NCBI RefSeq assembly: GCF_013401995.1
Contig: NZ_JACBJI010000001.1
Span: 680,905-744,904, forward strand
Direction of reading: 5' to 3'
Source of the DNA: Flavobacterium agri
GTDB lineage: Bacteria > Bacteroidota > Bacteroidia > Flavobacteriales > Flavobacteriaceae
Length of the DNA stretch: 64,000 nucleotides
Of this stretch, positions 53,505 through 61,687 are shown one piece after another (within the stretch, counting starts at the first letter, position 1; every line of letters starts with the position of its first letter). The notes beneath the pieces were generated by a model, which worked only from the letters and a program-made list of their open reading frames with translations, was not told the DNA's origin and ran no database searches. The translations under genes were made by a program, and so were the position numbers.

Positions 53505-53605
53505 AGAAGTGCTTACATGCTAAAGTGCTTAAGTGCTAAAAAATTAGTACGGTAAGATTTACCGGCAGCGACTTTCGCACTTCAGCACCTTAGCACTTCA
53601 GCACA
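53505..53605. repeat. intergenic repeat of agtgctta-type words
   Basis: Several related copies of AAGTGCTTAA/AGTGCTAA lie on the left (53505-53540), with inverted counterparts (TTCAGCACCTTAGCACTTCA) at 53581-53600, so the RNA can fold into a long imperfect hairpin. GAGTGC-type words also occur at 55596-55642. The units are not evenly spaced or identical, so this is not a CRISPR array. Confidence 0.7.
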
Positions 53606-53629
53606 AACGTTTAACCTAATTCTAAAGCT

Positions 53630-53911
53630 ATGATTGCAGACGACAAAAAACGAGGCATAGACGATCCCGAACTCAATCAGGACGCCTCGACATACGATAA
53701 GGATGAAAGCTTCGAGGACTCCGACGACTTTCACAAATACGACGACACACAGAACAGCAACGTAAGCCAGGACGATGCGATTGCCCAAAGCAACGATTCG
53801 GTCAATGCCAATGCCCGAAACCATACGCCTACGTTCACGCGCACTTACGACAAAAACGCTTCAGACGAAGTGGACCGGTCAGGACGATATGATGGTGAGA
53901 TCAACGTCTGA
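53630..53911 (+). CDS. 93-aa acidic hydrophilic protein
   Basis: Not recognised. Very rich in Asp, Asn, Lys and Ser (DDPELNQDASTYDKDESFED; DEVDRSGRYDGEINV), predicted disordered, no hydrophobic stretch. It ends just before a strong terminator. Together with the genes at 52799, 53102 and 53385 it forms a group of small stress-type proteins of unknown function. Confidence 0.65.
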   Translation: MIADDKKRGIDDPELNQDASTYDKDESFEDSDDFHKYDDTQNSNVSQDDAIAQSNDSVNANARNHTPTFTRTYDKNASDEVDRSGRYDGEINV

Positions 53912-53926
53912 TCGTCAATCAAAAGG

Positions 53927-53959
53927 AAAGCCCCGAGGTATCGCACTTCGGGGCTTTTT
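53927..53959 (+). terminator. rho-independent terminator
   Basis: Perfect 10-bp stem AAAGCCCCGA (53927-53936) / TCGGGGCTTT (53948-53957) with an 11-nt loop, followed by a short T-run. The symmetrical A/T flanks may also stop transcripts coming from the GH130 gene side. Confidence 0.9.
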
Positions 53960-54071
53960 ATTTAGATATTAGACCTTTAGACTATAAAATCGATAATTCG
54001 TTCGATAATAATGCTATCCGTCGGCTCGTTCGGGCAAGAGGTCTGGTTGTCTTTAGTGAAGCGTGTCCCAA

Positions 54072-55535
54072 TCATCCGCCTTTAACCAATCTATCCAACA
54101 GCAAATTCAAATTGACGGTTGCGAATCCCGAACTGTGGTCGCTCAATCCGTACGGGATGATCAAATCACCATTGTGTATGATTGACCCGCACGAATACAC
54201 CACGTTGGGCACGTAACCTTCGCGTTCGTCAGGATTCGGCATGATCAACGGTTCTTTGAGCCTTCCGATTTCTTTTTCGGGATTGTTGATATCGAGCAAA
54301 GAAGCTCCGATGCAATAACGGCGCATCGGCCCGACCGCATGTGTCATCACGAGCCAACCGTGAGGTGTTTCAATCGGAGAACCACAATTTCCGATCTGCA
54401 CCAATTCCCACGGAAATTCCGGCGATTGGATCTTGATCGGGTTATCCCAAATGTTGATGTTGTCGGAATACATCAAAAAGTTGTTCCATCCGTCGATTCG
54501 CGAAAGCATGGCGAATTTGCCGTTGACTTTCCGTGGAAACAACGCGAGATTTTTGTTTTTGGCCCCGTCTCCGTTTAACGGCGAAGTTTTGAAATCGTAG
54601 AAATCGGTGGTCTGCAACAGTTTGGGCATGATGTGCGAACCGTCGTAAGCCGTGTACGTCGCGTAATAAATTACCTGGCCGTTTTCTTTTACGAAACGCA
54701 CGAACCGCGCATCTTCTATGCCTTTGCTTTCGAAATCCGAAATCGGGAAAATCACGCGGTCGCTGATGTCGGTATCGCGCGAAAAACTGATTTTGCGATA
54801 ACTGTCCGAAAGCGCGAGGATTTGTTTGTATTGGGCGATGCGGTTGTCATCATCGGTTTTTTCACGGGCCGCGATGATGATTTTCTTTAGGCTTTCGTAA
54901 TCGAAGCGATCCTCGAGTTTTTGATCGACTTCGGACAGGAATTCCGGGTCGATTTCGGCTTCTTCCCCTTTTTTCAAAAACAGTTTCTTTTGATAGATTG
55001 TCTGGTGCATCTTTTCGGCCTCGTCTATGTAATTTCCGGCCGGGATGATCGAAATGTTGTTGTGCTTGTCTATCATCGCCCGGCGAAAAACCACAGACGA
55101 GATGTGTCCCTCACCTACCGCACGAAAACTGATCAGTAAACGTTGTTGGCCTTCCTCGAGGTGGCTCTGGTCTGGATCGATGATGATCGACGGATTGAAG
55201 AACGCCGCCGATTCTATCGAATATTCATGTGTAAAATACGATCCGATAAGATATTTCTGATAATCGGTAAGTTGGCTGTAATCGTAACCCGCCTTGATGA
55301 TGTACGGTTTGACTTTTTCGCAATGCTTCATCAGTTTTTTGGTGATGTTGCGATGGCGTTTCGAAAAATCCTGAAGCAAAGGCAAAATCAGCGCTGCCAC
55401 GGTTTCGTTGTTCAGCGCCAGTATTTTTTGGAGTAAAAAAACCGCGCGTTCCTCACCGTTAAAGAAATAACGTGCGATCACGCGCCTCGGGTCGGGATAC
55501 ACTTTTACATCCTTTCGTTCTACCGATAGTCGCAT
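54072..55535 (-). CDS. glycoside hydrolase family 130 protein
   Basis: 487 residues, probably a five-bladed beta-propeller preceded by a helical N-terminal region (~1-100). Motifs: AAFFNPSIIIDPDQSH, SFRAVGEGHISSVVFRR, GIEDARFVRFV (likely the acid/base Asp/Glu region), NLALFPRKVNGKFAMLSRIDGWNN, GNCGSPIETPHGWLVMTHAVG, and RRYCIGASLLDINNP. GH130 enzymes are mostly beta-mannoside phosphorylases or mannosidases. Whether this one keeps the phosphate-binding basic residues needed for phosphorolysis is not certain. No signal peptide, so intracellular. No SusC/SusD or other carbohydrate gene is adjacent. Confidence 0.87.
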   Translation of the reverse strand: MRLSVERKDVKVYPDPRRVIARYFFNGEERAVFLLQKILALNNETVAALILPLLQDFSKRHRNITKKLMKHCEKVKPYIIKAGYDYSQLTDYQKYLIGSYFTHEYSIESAAFFNPSIIIDPDQSHLEEGQQRLLISFRAVGEGHISSVVFRRAMIDKHNNISIIPAGNYIDEAEKMHQTIYQKKLFLKKGEEAEIDPEFLSEVDQKLEDRFDYESLKKIIIAAREKTDDDNRIAQYKQILALSDSYRKISFSRDTDISDRVIFPISDFESKGIEDARFVRFVKENGQVIYYATYTAYDGSHIMPKLLQTTDFYDFKTSPLNGDGAKNKNLALFPRKVNGKFAMLSRIDGWNNFLMYSDNINIWDNPIKIQSPEFPWELVQIGNCGSPIETPHGWLVMTHAVGPMRRYCIGASLLDINNPEKEIGRLKEPLIMPNPDEREGYVPNVVYSCGSIIHNGDLIIPYGLSDHSSGFATVNLNLLLDRLVKGG

Positions 55536-55605
55536 AGTTGTGGTTTAGAGGTTTTCTCTAAGTTACGGGTTTTGCGATGGGCAAAGTGTGAAAGGAGTGC
55601 TAAAA

Positions 55606-55642
55606 GAGTGCCTGAGTAATTGAGTTCTTGAGTGCCTGAGTA
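55606..55642. repeat. short direct repeat GAGTGCCTGAGTA
   Basis: Exact copies at 55606-55618 and 55630-55642, 24 nt apart, in the region upstream of the GH130 gene. Related to the agtgctta words at 53505-53605. Could be slipped-strand expansions within a flavobacterial intergenic repeat. Confidence 0.6.
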
Positions 55643-55702
55643 TCTTAGTTTGTTTGGCACGTCGGCGGCTTGGAGCGCTTGGATGACGATGGCAGTCCTG
55701 TA

Positions 55703-55800
55703 AAAGCCGCCGTCGGGCTTTCCGCTGCTATCTTTTTGGGTCTTCGACTGCGCTCAGACCCAAAAAGGATATCCGCTTCAATCCCTCGCGCGATCCCGTT
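55703..55800. repeat. structured intergenic repeat with 12-bp hairpin
   Basis: Stem CTTTTTGGGTCT (55732-55743) / AGACCCAAAAAG (55756-55767), loop TCGACTGCGCTC. The flanking words (GCCGCCGTCGGGCTTTCCGC; ATATCCGCTTCAATCCCTCG) recall from memory an element scattered through Flavobacterium genomes in similar form. No gene is encoded in it. It lies between the GH130 and aminotransferase genes. Confidence 0.7.
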
Positions 55801-55820
55801 TCCAAACCAAGTCTCAACAA

Positions 55821-56972
55821 TCACATCTGCGAAACACGTCTCAAACGCTTCGCCGCTTCAAGCAACGTGTCGTCTTTCTTCGCAAAACAAATCCGGATCA
55901 ATCTGTCGTCGTGCCAATCCGAATACAGGCGCGAAACGGGAATCGCCGCAACACCGAATTCCTTTATCAGACGAACGCAGAAATCAAAGTCGCTCTCATC
56001 CGAAACATCAGAATAATCGAAAAGCAGGAAATATCCGCCTTCGCACGGCAACGCTTTGAGTTTCGTGTCGCCCAAAGCATCCAAAAACAAATCGCGCTTG
56101 CGTTCAAAAAACGCCGACAATTCCAAATGGCTGCCCGACTTTTCCATGTATTTCGCGATCGCTTTCTGCAACGGATGGCTCGTGCAATACGTCGCGTTCT
56201 GGTGTACTTTCCTAAGCTCGCCCGTCAACAGTTCGGGCGCGACGCAGTATCCGACTTTCCAGCCCGTGATGTGATAGGTCTTGCCGAAAGAGAACGACGC
56301 GAACGTCCTTTGCCTCAATTCGGGATATTGCAACGGGCTGATGTGTTTTTTGCCGTCAAAAGTCATGTATTCGTACACCTCGTCGCACAACAGCAAAATA
56401 TCGGTTCCTTTGGTAATCGCGATCAATCGCTGCATGTCGTCGTGCGTGAAAACCGTTCCTGTCGGATTGTTCGGCGTGCACAAGCAAATCATTTTGGTCT
56501 TTTCCGAAACCAATTTCCCTACTTCATCCCAATCGATTTTGAAATCGGGCGCTTTCATTTTATAAACGACGGCTTTTCCGCCCACGACCTCAATCGCCGG
56601 CCGGTAGCAGTCGTAGCACGGTTCGATCAGGATCACTTCGTCACCGGGCCAGACCGTGGCGGCAATCGAGGCGAAAATCAGTTCGGTTGCGCCCGTGCCA
56701 ATCGTGATTTCGGTTTCCCAATCCAAATCGAGGCCGTAACGCGAATTCATTTTGGATGCGATTTGCTGGCGAAGTATCGGCAAACCCGGCATCGGTGCGT
56801 ATTGGTTGGTGTTTTCGTTTAGGGCTTCATCGACCAATTTCACCAATTCCGGATCGGGATCGAAATCGGGAAAACCTTGTGAAAGGTTGACGGCGTTATG
56901 CTCATTGGCAAGCGCGGTCATGTGCGAGAAAATATGGCGGCCTAGGTTGGGAAGTTTGGATTTGAGTTGCAT
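55821..56972 (-). CDS. methionine-type PLP-dependent aminotransferase (class I/II)
   Basis: 383 residues, fold type I. NLSQGFPDFDPDPELVKLVDEALNEN at the start, the PLP-binding Lys in FASFSFGKTYHITGWKVGYC, and the phosphate-binding TNQYAPMPGLPILRQQIA segment fit the methionine/kynurenine aminotransferase group (YbdL-like). Cytoplasmic dimer, likely transferring amino groups between 4-methylthio-2-oxobutanoate or aromatic oxoacids and amino acids. Monocistronic; a dispersed repeat lies upstream between it and the 2-oxoacid dehydrogenase gene. Confidence 0.92.
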   Translation of the reverse strand: MQLKSKLPNLGRHIFSHMTALANEHNAVNLSQGFPDFDPDPELVKLVDEALNENTNQYAPMPGLPILRQQIASKMNSRYGLDLDWETEITIGTGATELIFASIAATVWPGDEVILIEPCYDCYRPAIEVVGGKAVVYKMKAPDFKIDWDEVGKLVSEKTKMICLCTPNNPTGTVFTHDDMQRLIAITKGTDILLLCDEVYEYMTFDGKKHISPLQYPELRQRTFASFSFGKTYHITGWKVGYCVAPELLTGELRKVHQNATYCTSHPLQKAIAKYMEKSGSHLELSAFFERKRDLFLDALGDTKLKALPCEGGYFLLFDYSDVSDESDFDFCVRLIKEFGVAAIPVSRLYSDWHDDRLIRICFAKKDDTLLEAAKRLRRVSQM

Positions 56973-56990
56973 CGTTTGGTTTTATGTTCA

Positions 56991-57080
56991 GCCCCGAATT
57001 ACACGAATAAGTTTTGCTGGAATCAGAAATGTATCCTACGCCTATTTTAACAATTTGTGTAAGTCTTGTAATTCGTGGCC
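56991..57080. repeat. dispersed intergenic repeat, divergent cacgaatt copy
   Basis: Left arm GCCCCGAATTACACGAAT (56991-57008), right arm TTGTAATTCGTGGCC (57066-57080), separated by 57 nt. The arms match each other and the copies at 41345 and 51883 with a few changes. Confidence 0.75.
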
Positions 57081-57085
57081 AGCCT

Positions 57086-57113
57086 AAAAAAAAGCCACAG
57101 AAAAATCCGTGGC
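57086..57113 (-). terminator. rho-independent terminator of the 2-oxoacid dehydrogenase gene
   Basis: On the minus strand GCCACGGA pairs with TCTGTGGC (57106-57113 and 57094-57101) around a TTTT loop, with one G-U pair, and is followed by T8 (A-run 57086-57093). It lies 23 nt past the stop codon. Confidence 0.88.
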
Positions 57114-57135
57114 CCAAATATCGTAAGTCAAAAAA

Positions 57136-59112
57136 TCAATATGCTACCAATTCCTTCAAGGTTTCCTCGAATCGGCCTTTGGCGAGATATTGATCTTCCA
57201 ACGCCTTCGTAAACGGAATAGGCGTGTCCAAACTCGCCACGCGACGCACCGGCCCGTCGAGGTATTCGAAACAATCTTCGGTAATCATGGCCGCGATATC
57301 GCTCGCAATCCCGCCGAACAAGCTGTCTTCCTGAAGGATGATGACTTTGTTTGTTTTCTTGATCGACTTGTAGACCGTGTCTTTATCCAAAGGCTGAAGC
57401 GTTCTCAAATCAATCAGATCTGCAGAGATTTCAGGGTTTTTGTCAAGTGTTTCAAGTGCCCAATGCACCGCGGCACCGAAAGCGACGATCGTGACGTCTT
57501 TGCCTTCGCGCAAAACCGCAGCCTGGCCTAATGGCAAGGTGTAATAATTCGTCGGAACGTCTTGGTAAATGCTTCGGTACAACAATTTGTGTTCGAAGAA
57601 CATGACCGGATTCGGATCGTTGATCGACGCGGTCAAAAGTCCTTTCGCATCGTATGGAAAAGCCGGATAAACGACTTTCAATCCCGGTGTTTTCGTAAAC
57701 CAAGCCTCGTTCGTCTGCGAGTGGAAAGGTCCGGCCTGTGTTCCGCCACCGCAAGGCATACGCACCACGACATCGGCATTTTCGCCCCAACGGTAGTGCA
57801 CTTTCGCGAGATAATTCACGATCGGGTTGAAACCGGTCGACACGAAATCGGCGAACTGCATTTCGACTATAGATTTGTATCCGTTGATCGAAAGCCCCAT
57901 TCCCGCAGAAACGACGGCGCTTTCGCAAATAGGTGTGTTTTTGATCCTGTCTTTTCCGAAAAGGTCTACGAATCCGTCGGTAATCTTGAACGCACCACCG
58001 TATTCGGCAATGTCCTGTCCCATGATCACAAGGTTTTCATGACGTTCGAACGACTGGCGCAAACCTTGGGAAATCGCATCGACGAATCGGATGTTTTCGG
58101 TTTCGGAACCTGGTTTTATTTCTTCGAAATCATAAGGCGCGTAAACGTCTCCGACTTCTTGCTCGTAGGTCGCTTTTATGTCGGCTTCGGTATTGGCGAT
58201 CAAAAGGTTATCGTCGATTTCCTTACGGATTTCTTCACGCCATTGGTCGTCTTTGTCCTGACGCAGGATATTCTGTTTCAACAGATAACGCCGGAAATTG
58301 TCGACCGGATCTTTTTCGGCCCACATGTCCATCAATTCCTGGGGAACGTATTTCGTTCCGCTGGCTTCTTCGTGCCCGCGCATCCTGAACGTCTTGAACT
58401 CGATCAACACCGGACGAGGATTGGTGCGCATCGATTCTACGATTTCGGACAGTTCGTTGTAGATTTCAAGGATGTTGTTCCCGTCGAGAATATGCGCTTC
58501 CATTCCGTAACCGACGCCTTTATCGGCAAGGTTCTCGCAGCGGTATTGCTCGTTCGTCGGGGTCGAAAGTCCGTAACCGTTGTTCTCTATAATAAATAGG
58601 ACAGGCAAATCCCAAACGGCAGCGATGTTGAGCGCTTCGTGGAAATCACCTTCCGAAGTCGCGCCTTCACCCGTAAAAACGGCGGTCACTTTGCCATTCT
58701 TCTTGAGTTTATTGGCCAAAGCGATTCCGTCTGCGACGCCCATTTGCGGCCCGAGGTGCGAAATCATCCCGATGATCTTGTATTCCTGCGTCCCGAAATG
58801 GAACGATCGGTCACGACCTTTTGTAAAACCGGCAGCTTTTCCTTGCCATTGCGAGAACAATCGATATAAAGGAATGTCGCGTCCCGTGAAAACACCAAGG
58901 TTTCGGTGCATCGGCAAAATGTATTCGTCTTTGCCCAGAACGGCCGTGATACCACACGAGATGGCTTCCTGCCCTATTCCCGAAAACCACTTCGAGACTT
59001 TACCCTGACGGATCAGGATAAGCATTTTTTCCTCGATGAGGCGCGGTTTCAATAAACGTTTGTAAAGGTCGAGCAGTTGGTCGTCTGAAAGGTTCCGGCG
59101 TTCGAAATTCAT
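57136..59112 (-). CDS. branched-chain 2-oxoacid dehydrogenase E1, fused alpha and beta subunits
   Basis: 658 residues from the ATG at 59112 (MNFERRNLSDDQLLDLYKRL); an in-frame ATG at 59166 lies upstream of the -7 element and is rejected. Residues 1-~310 are E1 alpha with the thiamine pyrophosphate motif GEGATSEGDFHEALNIAAVWDLPVLFIIENNGYG. Residues ~345-658 are E1 beta (GQDIAEYGGAFKITDGFVDLFG; PCGGGTQAGPFHSQTNEAWF). The fusion is standard in Bacteroidota. It decarboxylates 2-oxoisovalerate and similar acids to start iso-branched fatty acid precursors and amino acid catabolism, working with E2 and E3 subunits encoded elsewhere. Confidence 0.95.
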   Translation of the reverse strand: MNFERRNLSDDQLLDLYKRLLKPRLIEEKMLILIRQGKVSKWFSGIGQEAISCGITAVLGKDEYILPMHRNLGVFTGRDIPLYRLFSQWQGKAAGFTKGRDRSFHFGTQEYKIIGMISHLGPQMGVADGIALANKLKKNGKVTAVFTGEGATSEGDFHEALNIAAVWDLPVLFIIENNGYGLSTPTNEQYRCENLADKGVGYGMEAHILDGNNILEIYNELSEIVESMRTNPRPVLIEFKTFRMRGHEEASGTKYVPQELMDMWAEKDPVDNFRRYLLKQNILRQDKDDQWREEIRKEIDDNLLIANTEADIKATYEQEVGDVYAPYDFEEIKPGSETENIRFVDAISQGLRQSFERHENLVIMGQDIAEYGGAFKITDGFVDLFGKDRIKNTPICESAVVSAGMGLSINGYKSIVEMQFADFVSTGFNPIVNYLAKVHYRWGENADVVVRMPCGGGTQAGPFHSQTNEAWFTKTPGLKVVYPAFPYDAKGLLTASINDPNPVMFFEHKLLYRSIYQDVPTNYYTLPLGQAAVLREGKDVTIVAFGAAVHWALETLDKNPEISADLIDLRTLQPLDKDTVYKSIKKTNKVIILQEDSLFGGIASDIAAMITEDCFEYLDGPVRRVASLDTPIPFTKALEDQYLAKGRFEETLKELVAY

Positions 59113-59144
59113 TTGATTTGGAATCTGTTTGGTAAAAACTCTGT

Positions 59145-59152
59145 CAAAAGTA
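59145..59152 (-). promoter_or_regulatory. TAnnTTTG -7 element for the 2-oxoacid dehydrogenase gene
   Basis: Reads TACTTTTG on the minus strand, 33 nt upstream of the start at 59112. It decides between the two possible start codons. Confidence 0.6.
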
Positions 59153-59235
59153 TGAAAAATTACCACTTTCGCAGGTTTCCATTGTGGATTTTTCGATGTT
59201 GATAAGTTTAAATCCGACGAGCGTCAATATTTATT

Positions 59236-59243
59236 TACATTTG
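59236..59243 (+). promoter_or_regulatory. TAnnTTTG -7 element for the 2OG/Fe oxygenase gene
   Basis: TACATTTG followed by TG, 51 nt upstream of the start at 59294. Exact match to the consensus; no TTG at the usual distance. Confidence 0.6.
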
Positions 59244-59293
59244 TGAATTCAAGGCCTTGACTGGCTTTGAGTTATTAACAAAAAAGTAAACCT

Positions 59294-60247
59294 ATGCAGA
59301 ACATTCCAAGTGTGGATTTACGTGATTTCCTTTCGGGCGACCCGGAACGTAAACAAAAGTTTGTAAATGAAATCGGAAAAGCCTACGAAGACATCGGATT
59401 CGTAGCACTCAAAGGTCATTTCCTCGATGACAAACTCGTGGATGAATTGTACACAGAAGTACGCAACTTCTTCAATCTTCCGCTCGAAACCAAAAAAGAA
59501 TACGAAATCCCGGGAATCGGCGGCCAGCGCGGCTACGTTTCTTTCGGGAAAGAACATGCCAAAGGACGCTCTGCGGGCGACTTGAAAGAGTTTTGGCACT
59601 TCGGGCAATACGTGCAGGACAATCCGGCTCTTGAAGCGGAATATCCGGCGAATGTCGAAGTAAAAGAACTTCCTAAGTTCAACACAGTCGGTAAAGAAGC
59701 GTATCAAATGCTTGAAAAAACAGGTATTTACGTGCTTCGCGCTTTGGCCATATACTTAGGATTGGACGAATTCTACTTCGACAATTATATCAAGAACGGA
59801 AACAGCATCCTGCGTCCGATACATTACCCGCCGATTACCGATGAACCAGCAGACGGAGCGGTCCGCGCGGCGGCTCACGGCGACATCAACCTGATCACGC
59901 TTCTTATGGGCGCGCAGGGAAAAGGCCTTCAGGTGCAGAACCACGACGGCGAATGGATCGATGCGATCGCGGAACCCGACGAATTGGTGATCAACGTAGG
60001 CGATATGTTGTCGCGTCATACGAACAACAAACTCAAGTCGACGATCCACCAGGTGGTCAATCCTCCTAGGGAATTATGGGGGACTTCGCGTTTTTCGATC
60101 CCGTTTTTCATGCATCCGATCAGCGAGATGAAACTCGACGTTTTGCCGCATACGATAGATGCCCAACATCCGAAACAATACGACGACATTACGGCGGGTG
60201 AATTCCTGCATGAGCGTCTTGTCGATCTTGGACTGATCAAAAAATAA
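59294..60247 (+). CDS. isopenicillin N synthase-like 2-oxoglutarate/Fe(II) dioxygenase
   Basis: 317 residues. The jelly-roll iron site is HGDINLITLLMGAQGKGLQV (His-x-Asp) and the distal His in LKSTIHQVVNPP. The 2-oxoglutarate carboxylate Arg and Ser are in TSRFSIPFFMHP. The N-terminal part DIGFVALKGHFLDDKLVDEL is the typical DIOX_N domain. Substrate unknown; bacterial members act in antibiotic, ethylene or amino acid side-chain oxidation. Monocistronic by its own promoter element. Confidence 0.9.
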   Translation: MQNIPSVDLRDFLSGDPERKQKFVNEIGKAYEDIGFVALKGHFLDDKLVDELYTEVRNFFNLPLETKKEYEIPGIGGQRGYVSFGKEHAKGRSAGDLKEFWHFGQYVQDNPALEAEYPANVEVKELPKFNTVGKEAYQMLEKTGIYVLRALAIYLGLDEFYFDNYIKNGNSILRPIHYPPITDEPADGAVRAAAHGDINLITLLMGAQGKGLQVQNHDGEWIDAIAEPDELVINVGDMLSRHTNNKLKSTIHQVVNPPRELWGTSRFSIPFFMHPISEMKLDVLPHTIDAQHPKQYDDITAGEFLHERLVDLGLIKK

Positions 60248-60312
60248 TAACAGAATAATTAGACGAACAGCTAATGGACAAGGCGTCGGGATTTCCTGAT
60301 GCCTTCGTTTTT

Positions 60313-60350
60313 ATATCGGATTTATCCGCGTAAATTTGTGTAATCCGCAA
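60313..60350. repeat. intergenic repeat with built-in promoter-like element
   Basis: The stretch TATCGGATTTATCCGCGTAA... GTAATCCGC belongs to the same kind of short flavobacterial intergenic element as the cacgaatt repeats. It contains TAAATTTG (60331-60338), an exact -7 match 20 nt upstream of the SUI1-family gene, so the repeat may serve as promoter for it. Confidence 0.5.
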
Positions 60351-60357
60351 TACGAAG

Positions 60358-60708
60358 ATGGCAAAGAAACTTACATCACTGAACGACCTCGGCGGTTTCG
60401 TGTTCTCAACGAACAAAGACTTCGAGTTCGACACCAACGAATCACCTGAAGAAACCCTCGAACGCGGTAAACAACTGCTTGAAGTCCATCTCGACAAGAA
60501 AAACCGAGGCGGAAAAGTCGCGACCGTAATCAAAGGTTTCGAAGGGAACGAAGACGATTTGAAAGCGCTCGGCAAAATGCTCAAGACCAAATGTGGCGTC
60601 GGCGGAGCTGTGAAAGACGGCGAAATCATCATCCAGGGAAATTTCCGAGACAAAGTCATGGAAATATTGAAGGTTGAAGGATATAATGTGAAACGCGTCG
60701 GCGGATAG
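60358..60708 (+). CDS. SUI1/YciH family translation factor
   Basis: 116 residues. The eIF1/SUI1 core occupies the last ~85: LDKKNRGGKVATVIKGFEG, KTKCGVGGAVKDGEIIIQGN, FRDKVMEILKVEGYNVKRVGG. The pattern KTKCGxGGxxK with a Gly-rich loop is conserved in bacterial YciH and eukaryotic eIF1. It probably binds the small ribosomal subunit and influences start-codon fidelity; bacterial members are dispensable and of unclear role. Confidence 0.92.
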   Translation: MAKKLTSLNDLGGFVFSTNKDFEFDTNESPEETLERGKQLLEVHLDKKNRGGKVATVIKGFEGNEDDLKALGKMLKTKCGVGGAVKDGEIIIQGNFRDKVMEILKVEGYNVKRVGG

Positions 60709-60724
60709 AACTTAAAGATTTACG

Positions 60725-60791
60725 GATTGTCAGATACCAGTTTCTCAGATCATATTCCAAAGTCAATCTGTGAATCTGTTATCTGACAATC
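60725..60791. repeat. 12-bp inverted repeat upstream of nucleoside phosphorylase
   Basis: GATTGTCAGATA (60725-60736) and TATCTGACAATC (60780-60791) are exact complements separated by 43 nt that hold further partial complementarity. It can fold into a stable hairpin in the leader of the phosphorylase mRNA, or mark another short intergenic repeat; no U-tract. Confidence 0.6.
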
Positions 60792-60814
60792 TTCAATCCA
60801 AAACCAACCCAAAC

Positions 60815-61687
60815 ATGATCAAACAATCTGAACTTATATTGAATCCGGACGGCAGCGTTTACCACTTGAACCTGCGTCCGGAACATATCGCGCACGACAT
60901 CATTTTCGTTGGCGACCAGAACCGTGTGGAAAAAATCACACAATTCTTCGAAAACATCGAATTCTCGACCCAAAAACGCGAATTCAAAACCCAAACGGGA
61001 ACGTACAAAGGCAAGCGCATAACCGTAATGTCTACGGGAATCGGGCCTGACAACATCGACATCGTGATCAACGAACTCGATGCTTTGGTCAATATCGACC
61101 TAAAAACGCGTTTGCCGAAAGAAGAATTGACGTCTCTCAACATCATACGCATCGGCACTTCGGGCTCGCTTCAAGCGGATATTCCGACCGACAGTTTCGT
61201 AATGTCGAAATTCGGTTTGGGAATGGACAACATGCTTCGCTCCTACCAGATCGACAGCGTTTCCGATAAAAATCTCGAGGAAGCGTTCATCAAACACACG
61301 AATTGGGACGCCAAAAAAGGACGGCCTTACGTGACGCGCTGTTCTGAAAAGCTTGAAAAACTCATCGAGAGCGAACGTATTTTTAAAGGGATTACGGCTA
61401 CTGCGGGCGGATTCTACGCACCACAAGGACGCGTTTTACGATTGGCTTTACAGGATGCCGACCTCAATTCAAAAATGGACAATTTCGAATTCGAAGACAG
61501 CAAAATCACGAACCTCGAAATGGAAACGGCCGCGATTTACGGCTTGTCGGCTTTGCTTGGGCATAACGCGCTGTCGTTGAACGCCATTATCGCAAACCGC
61601 GCTTTGGGCACGTTCAGCGACGATCCGTATAAGGCTGTCGACGAATTGATTGCGTATACATTGCAAAAAATAGCTTCGGTAAAATGA
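60815..61687 (+). CDS. nucleoside phosphorylase (uridine phosphorylase-like)
   Basis: 290 residues from the ATG at 60815 (MIKQSELILNPDGSVYHLNL); upstream in-frame ATGs lie inside the hairpin region. The family motifs are IIFVGDQNRVEKITQFF for phosphate binding, VMSTGIGPDNIDIVINELDAL, IIRIGTSGSLQADIPTDSFVMS, and TNLEMETAAIYGLSALLGHNAL with the substrate Glu-Met-Glu. It splits ribonucleosides to base and ribose-1-phosphate for salvage. Overlaps the DinB gene by 4 nt. Confidence 0.92.
   Translation: MIKQSELILNPDGSVYHLNLRPEHIAHDIIFVGDQNRVEKITQFFENIEFSTQKREFKTQTGTYKGKRITVMSTGIGPDNIDIVINELDALVNIDLKTRLPKEELTSLNIIRIGTSGSLQADIPTDSFVMSKFGLGMDNMLRSYQIDSVSDKNLEEAFIKHTNWDAKKGRPYVTRCSEKLEKLIESERIFKGITATAGGFYAPQGRVLRLALQDADLNSKMDNFEFEDSKITNLEMETAAIYGLSALLGHNALSLNAIIANRALGTFSDDPYKAVDELIAYTLQKIASVK

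Noticed and set aside
53505..53605. Possible CRISPR-like repeats
   Set aside because: Words are short, not identical and not evenly spaced, with inverted copies; no cas genes.
54072..55535. Polysaccharide utilisation locus around the GH130 gene
   Set aside because: No SusC/SusD pair, TonB receptor, sulfatase or regulator in the neighbourhood.
57562..58599. 345-codon plus-strand frame opposite the branched-chain dehydrogenase
   Set aside because: Shadow of a well-conserved gene; composition rich in Arg/Val/Phe as typical for reverse-complement frames in this genome.
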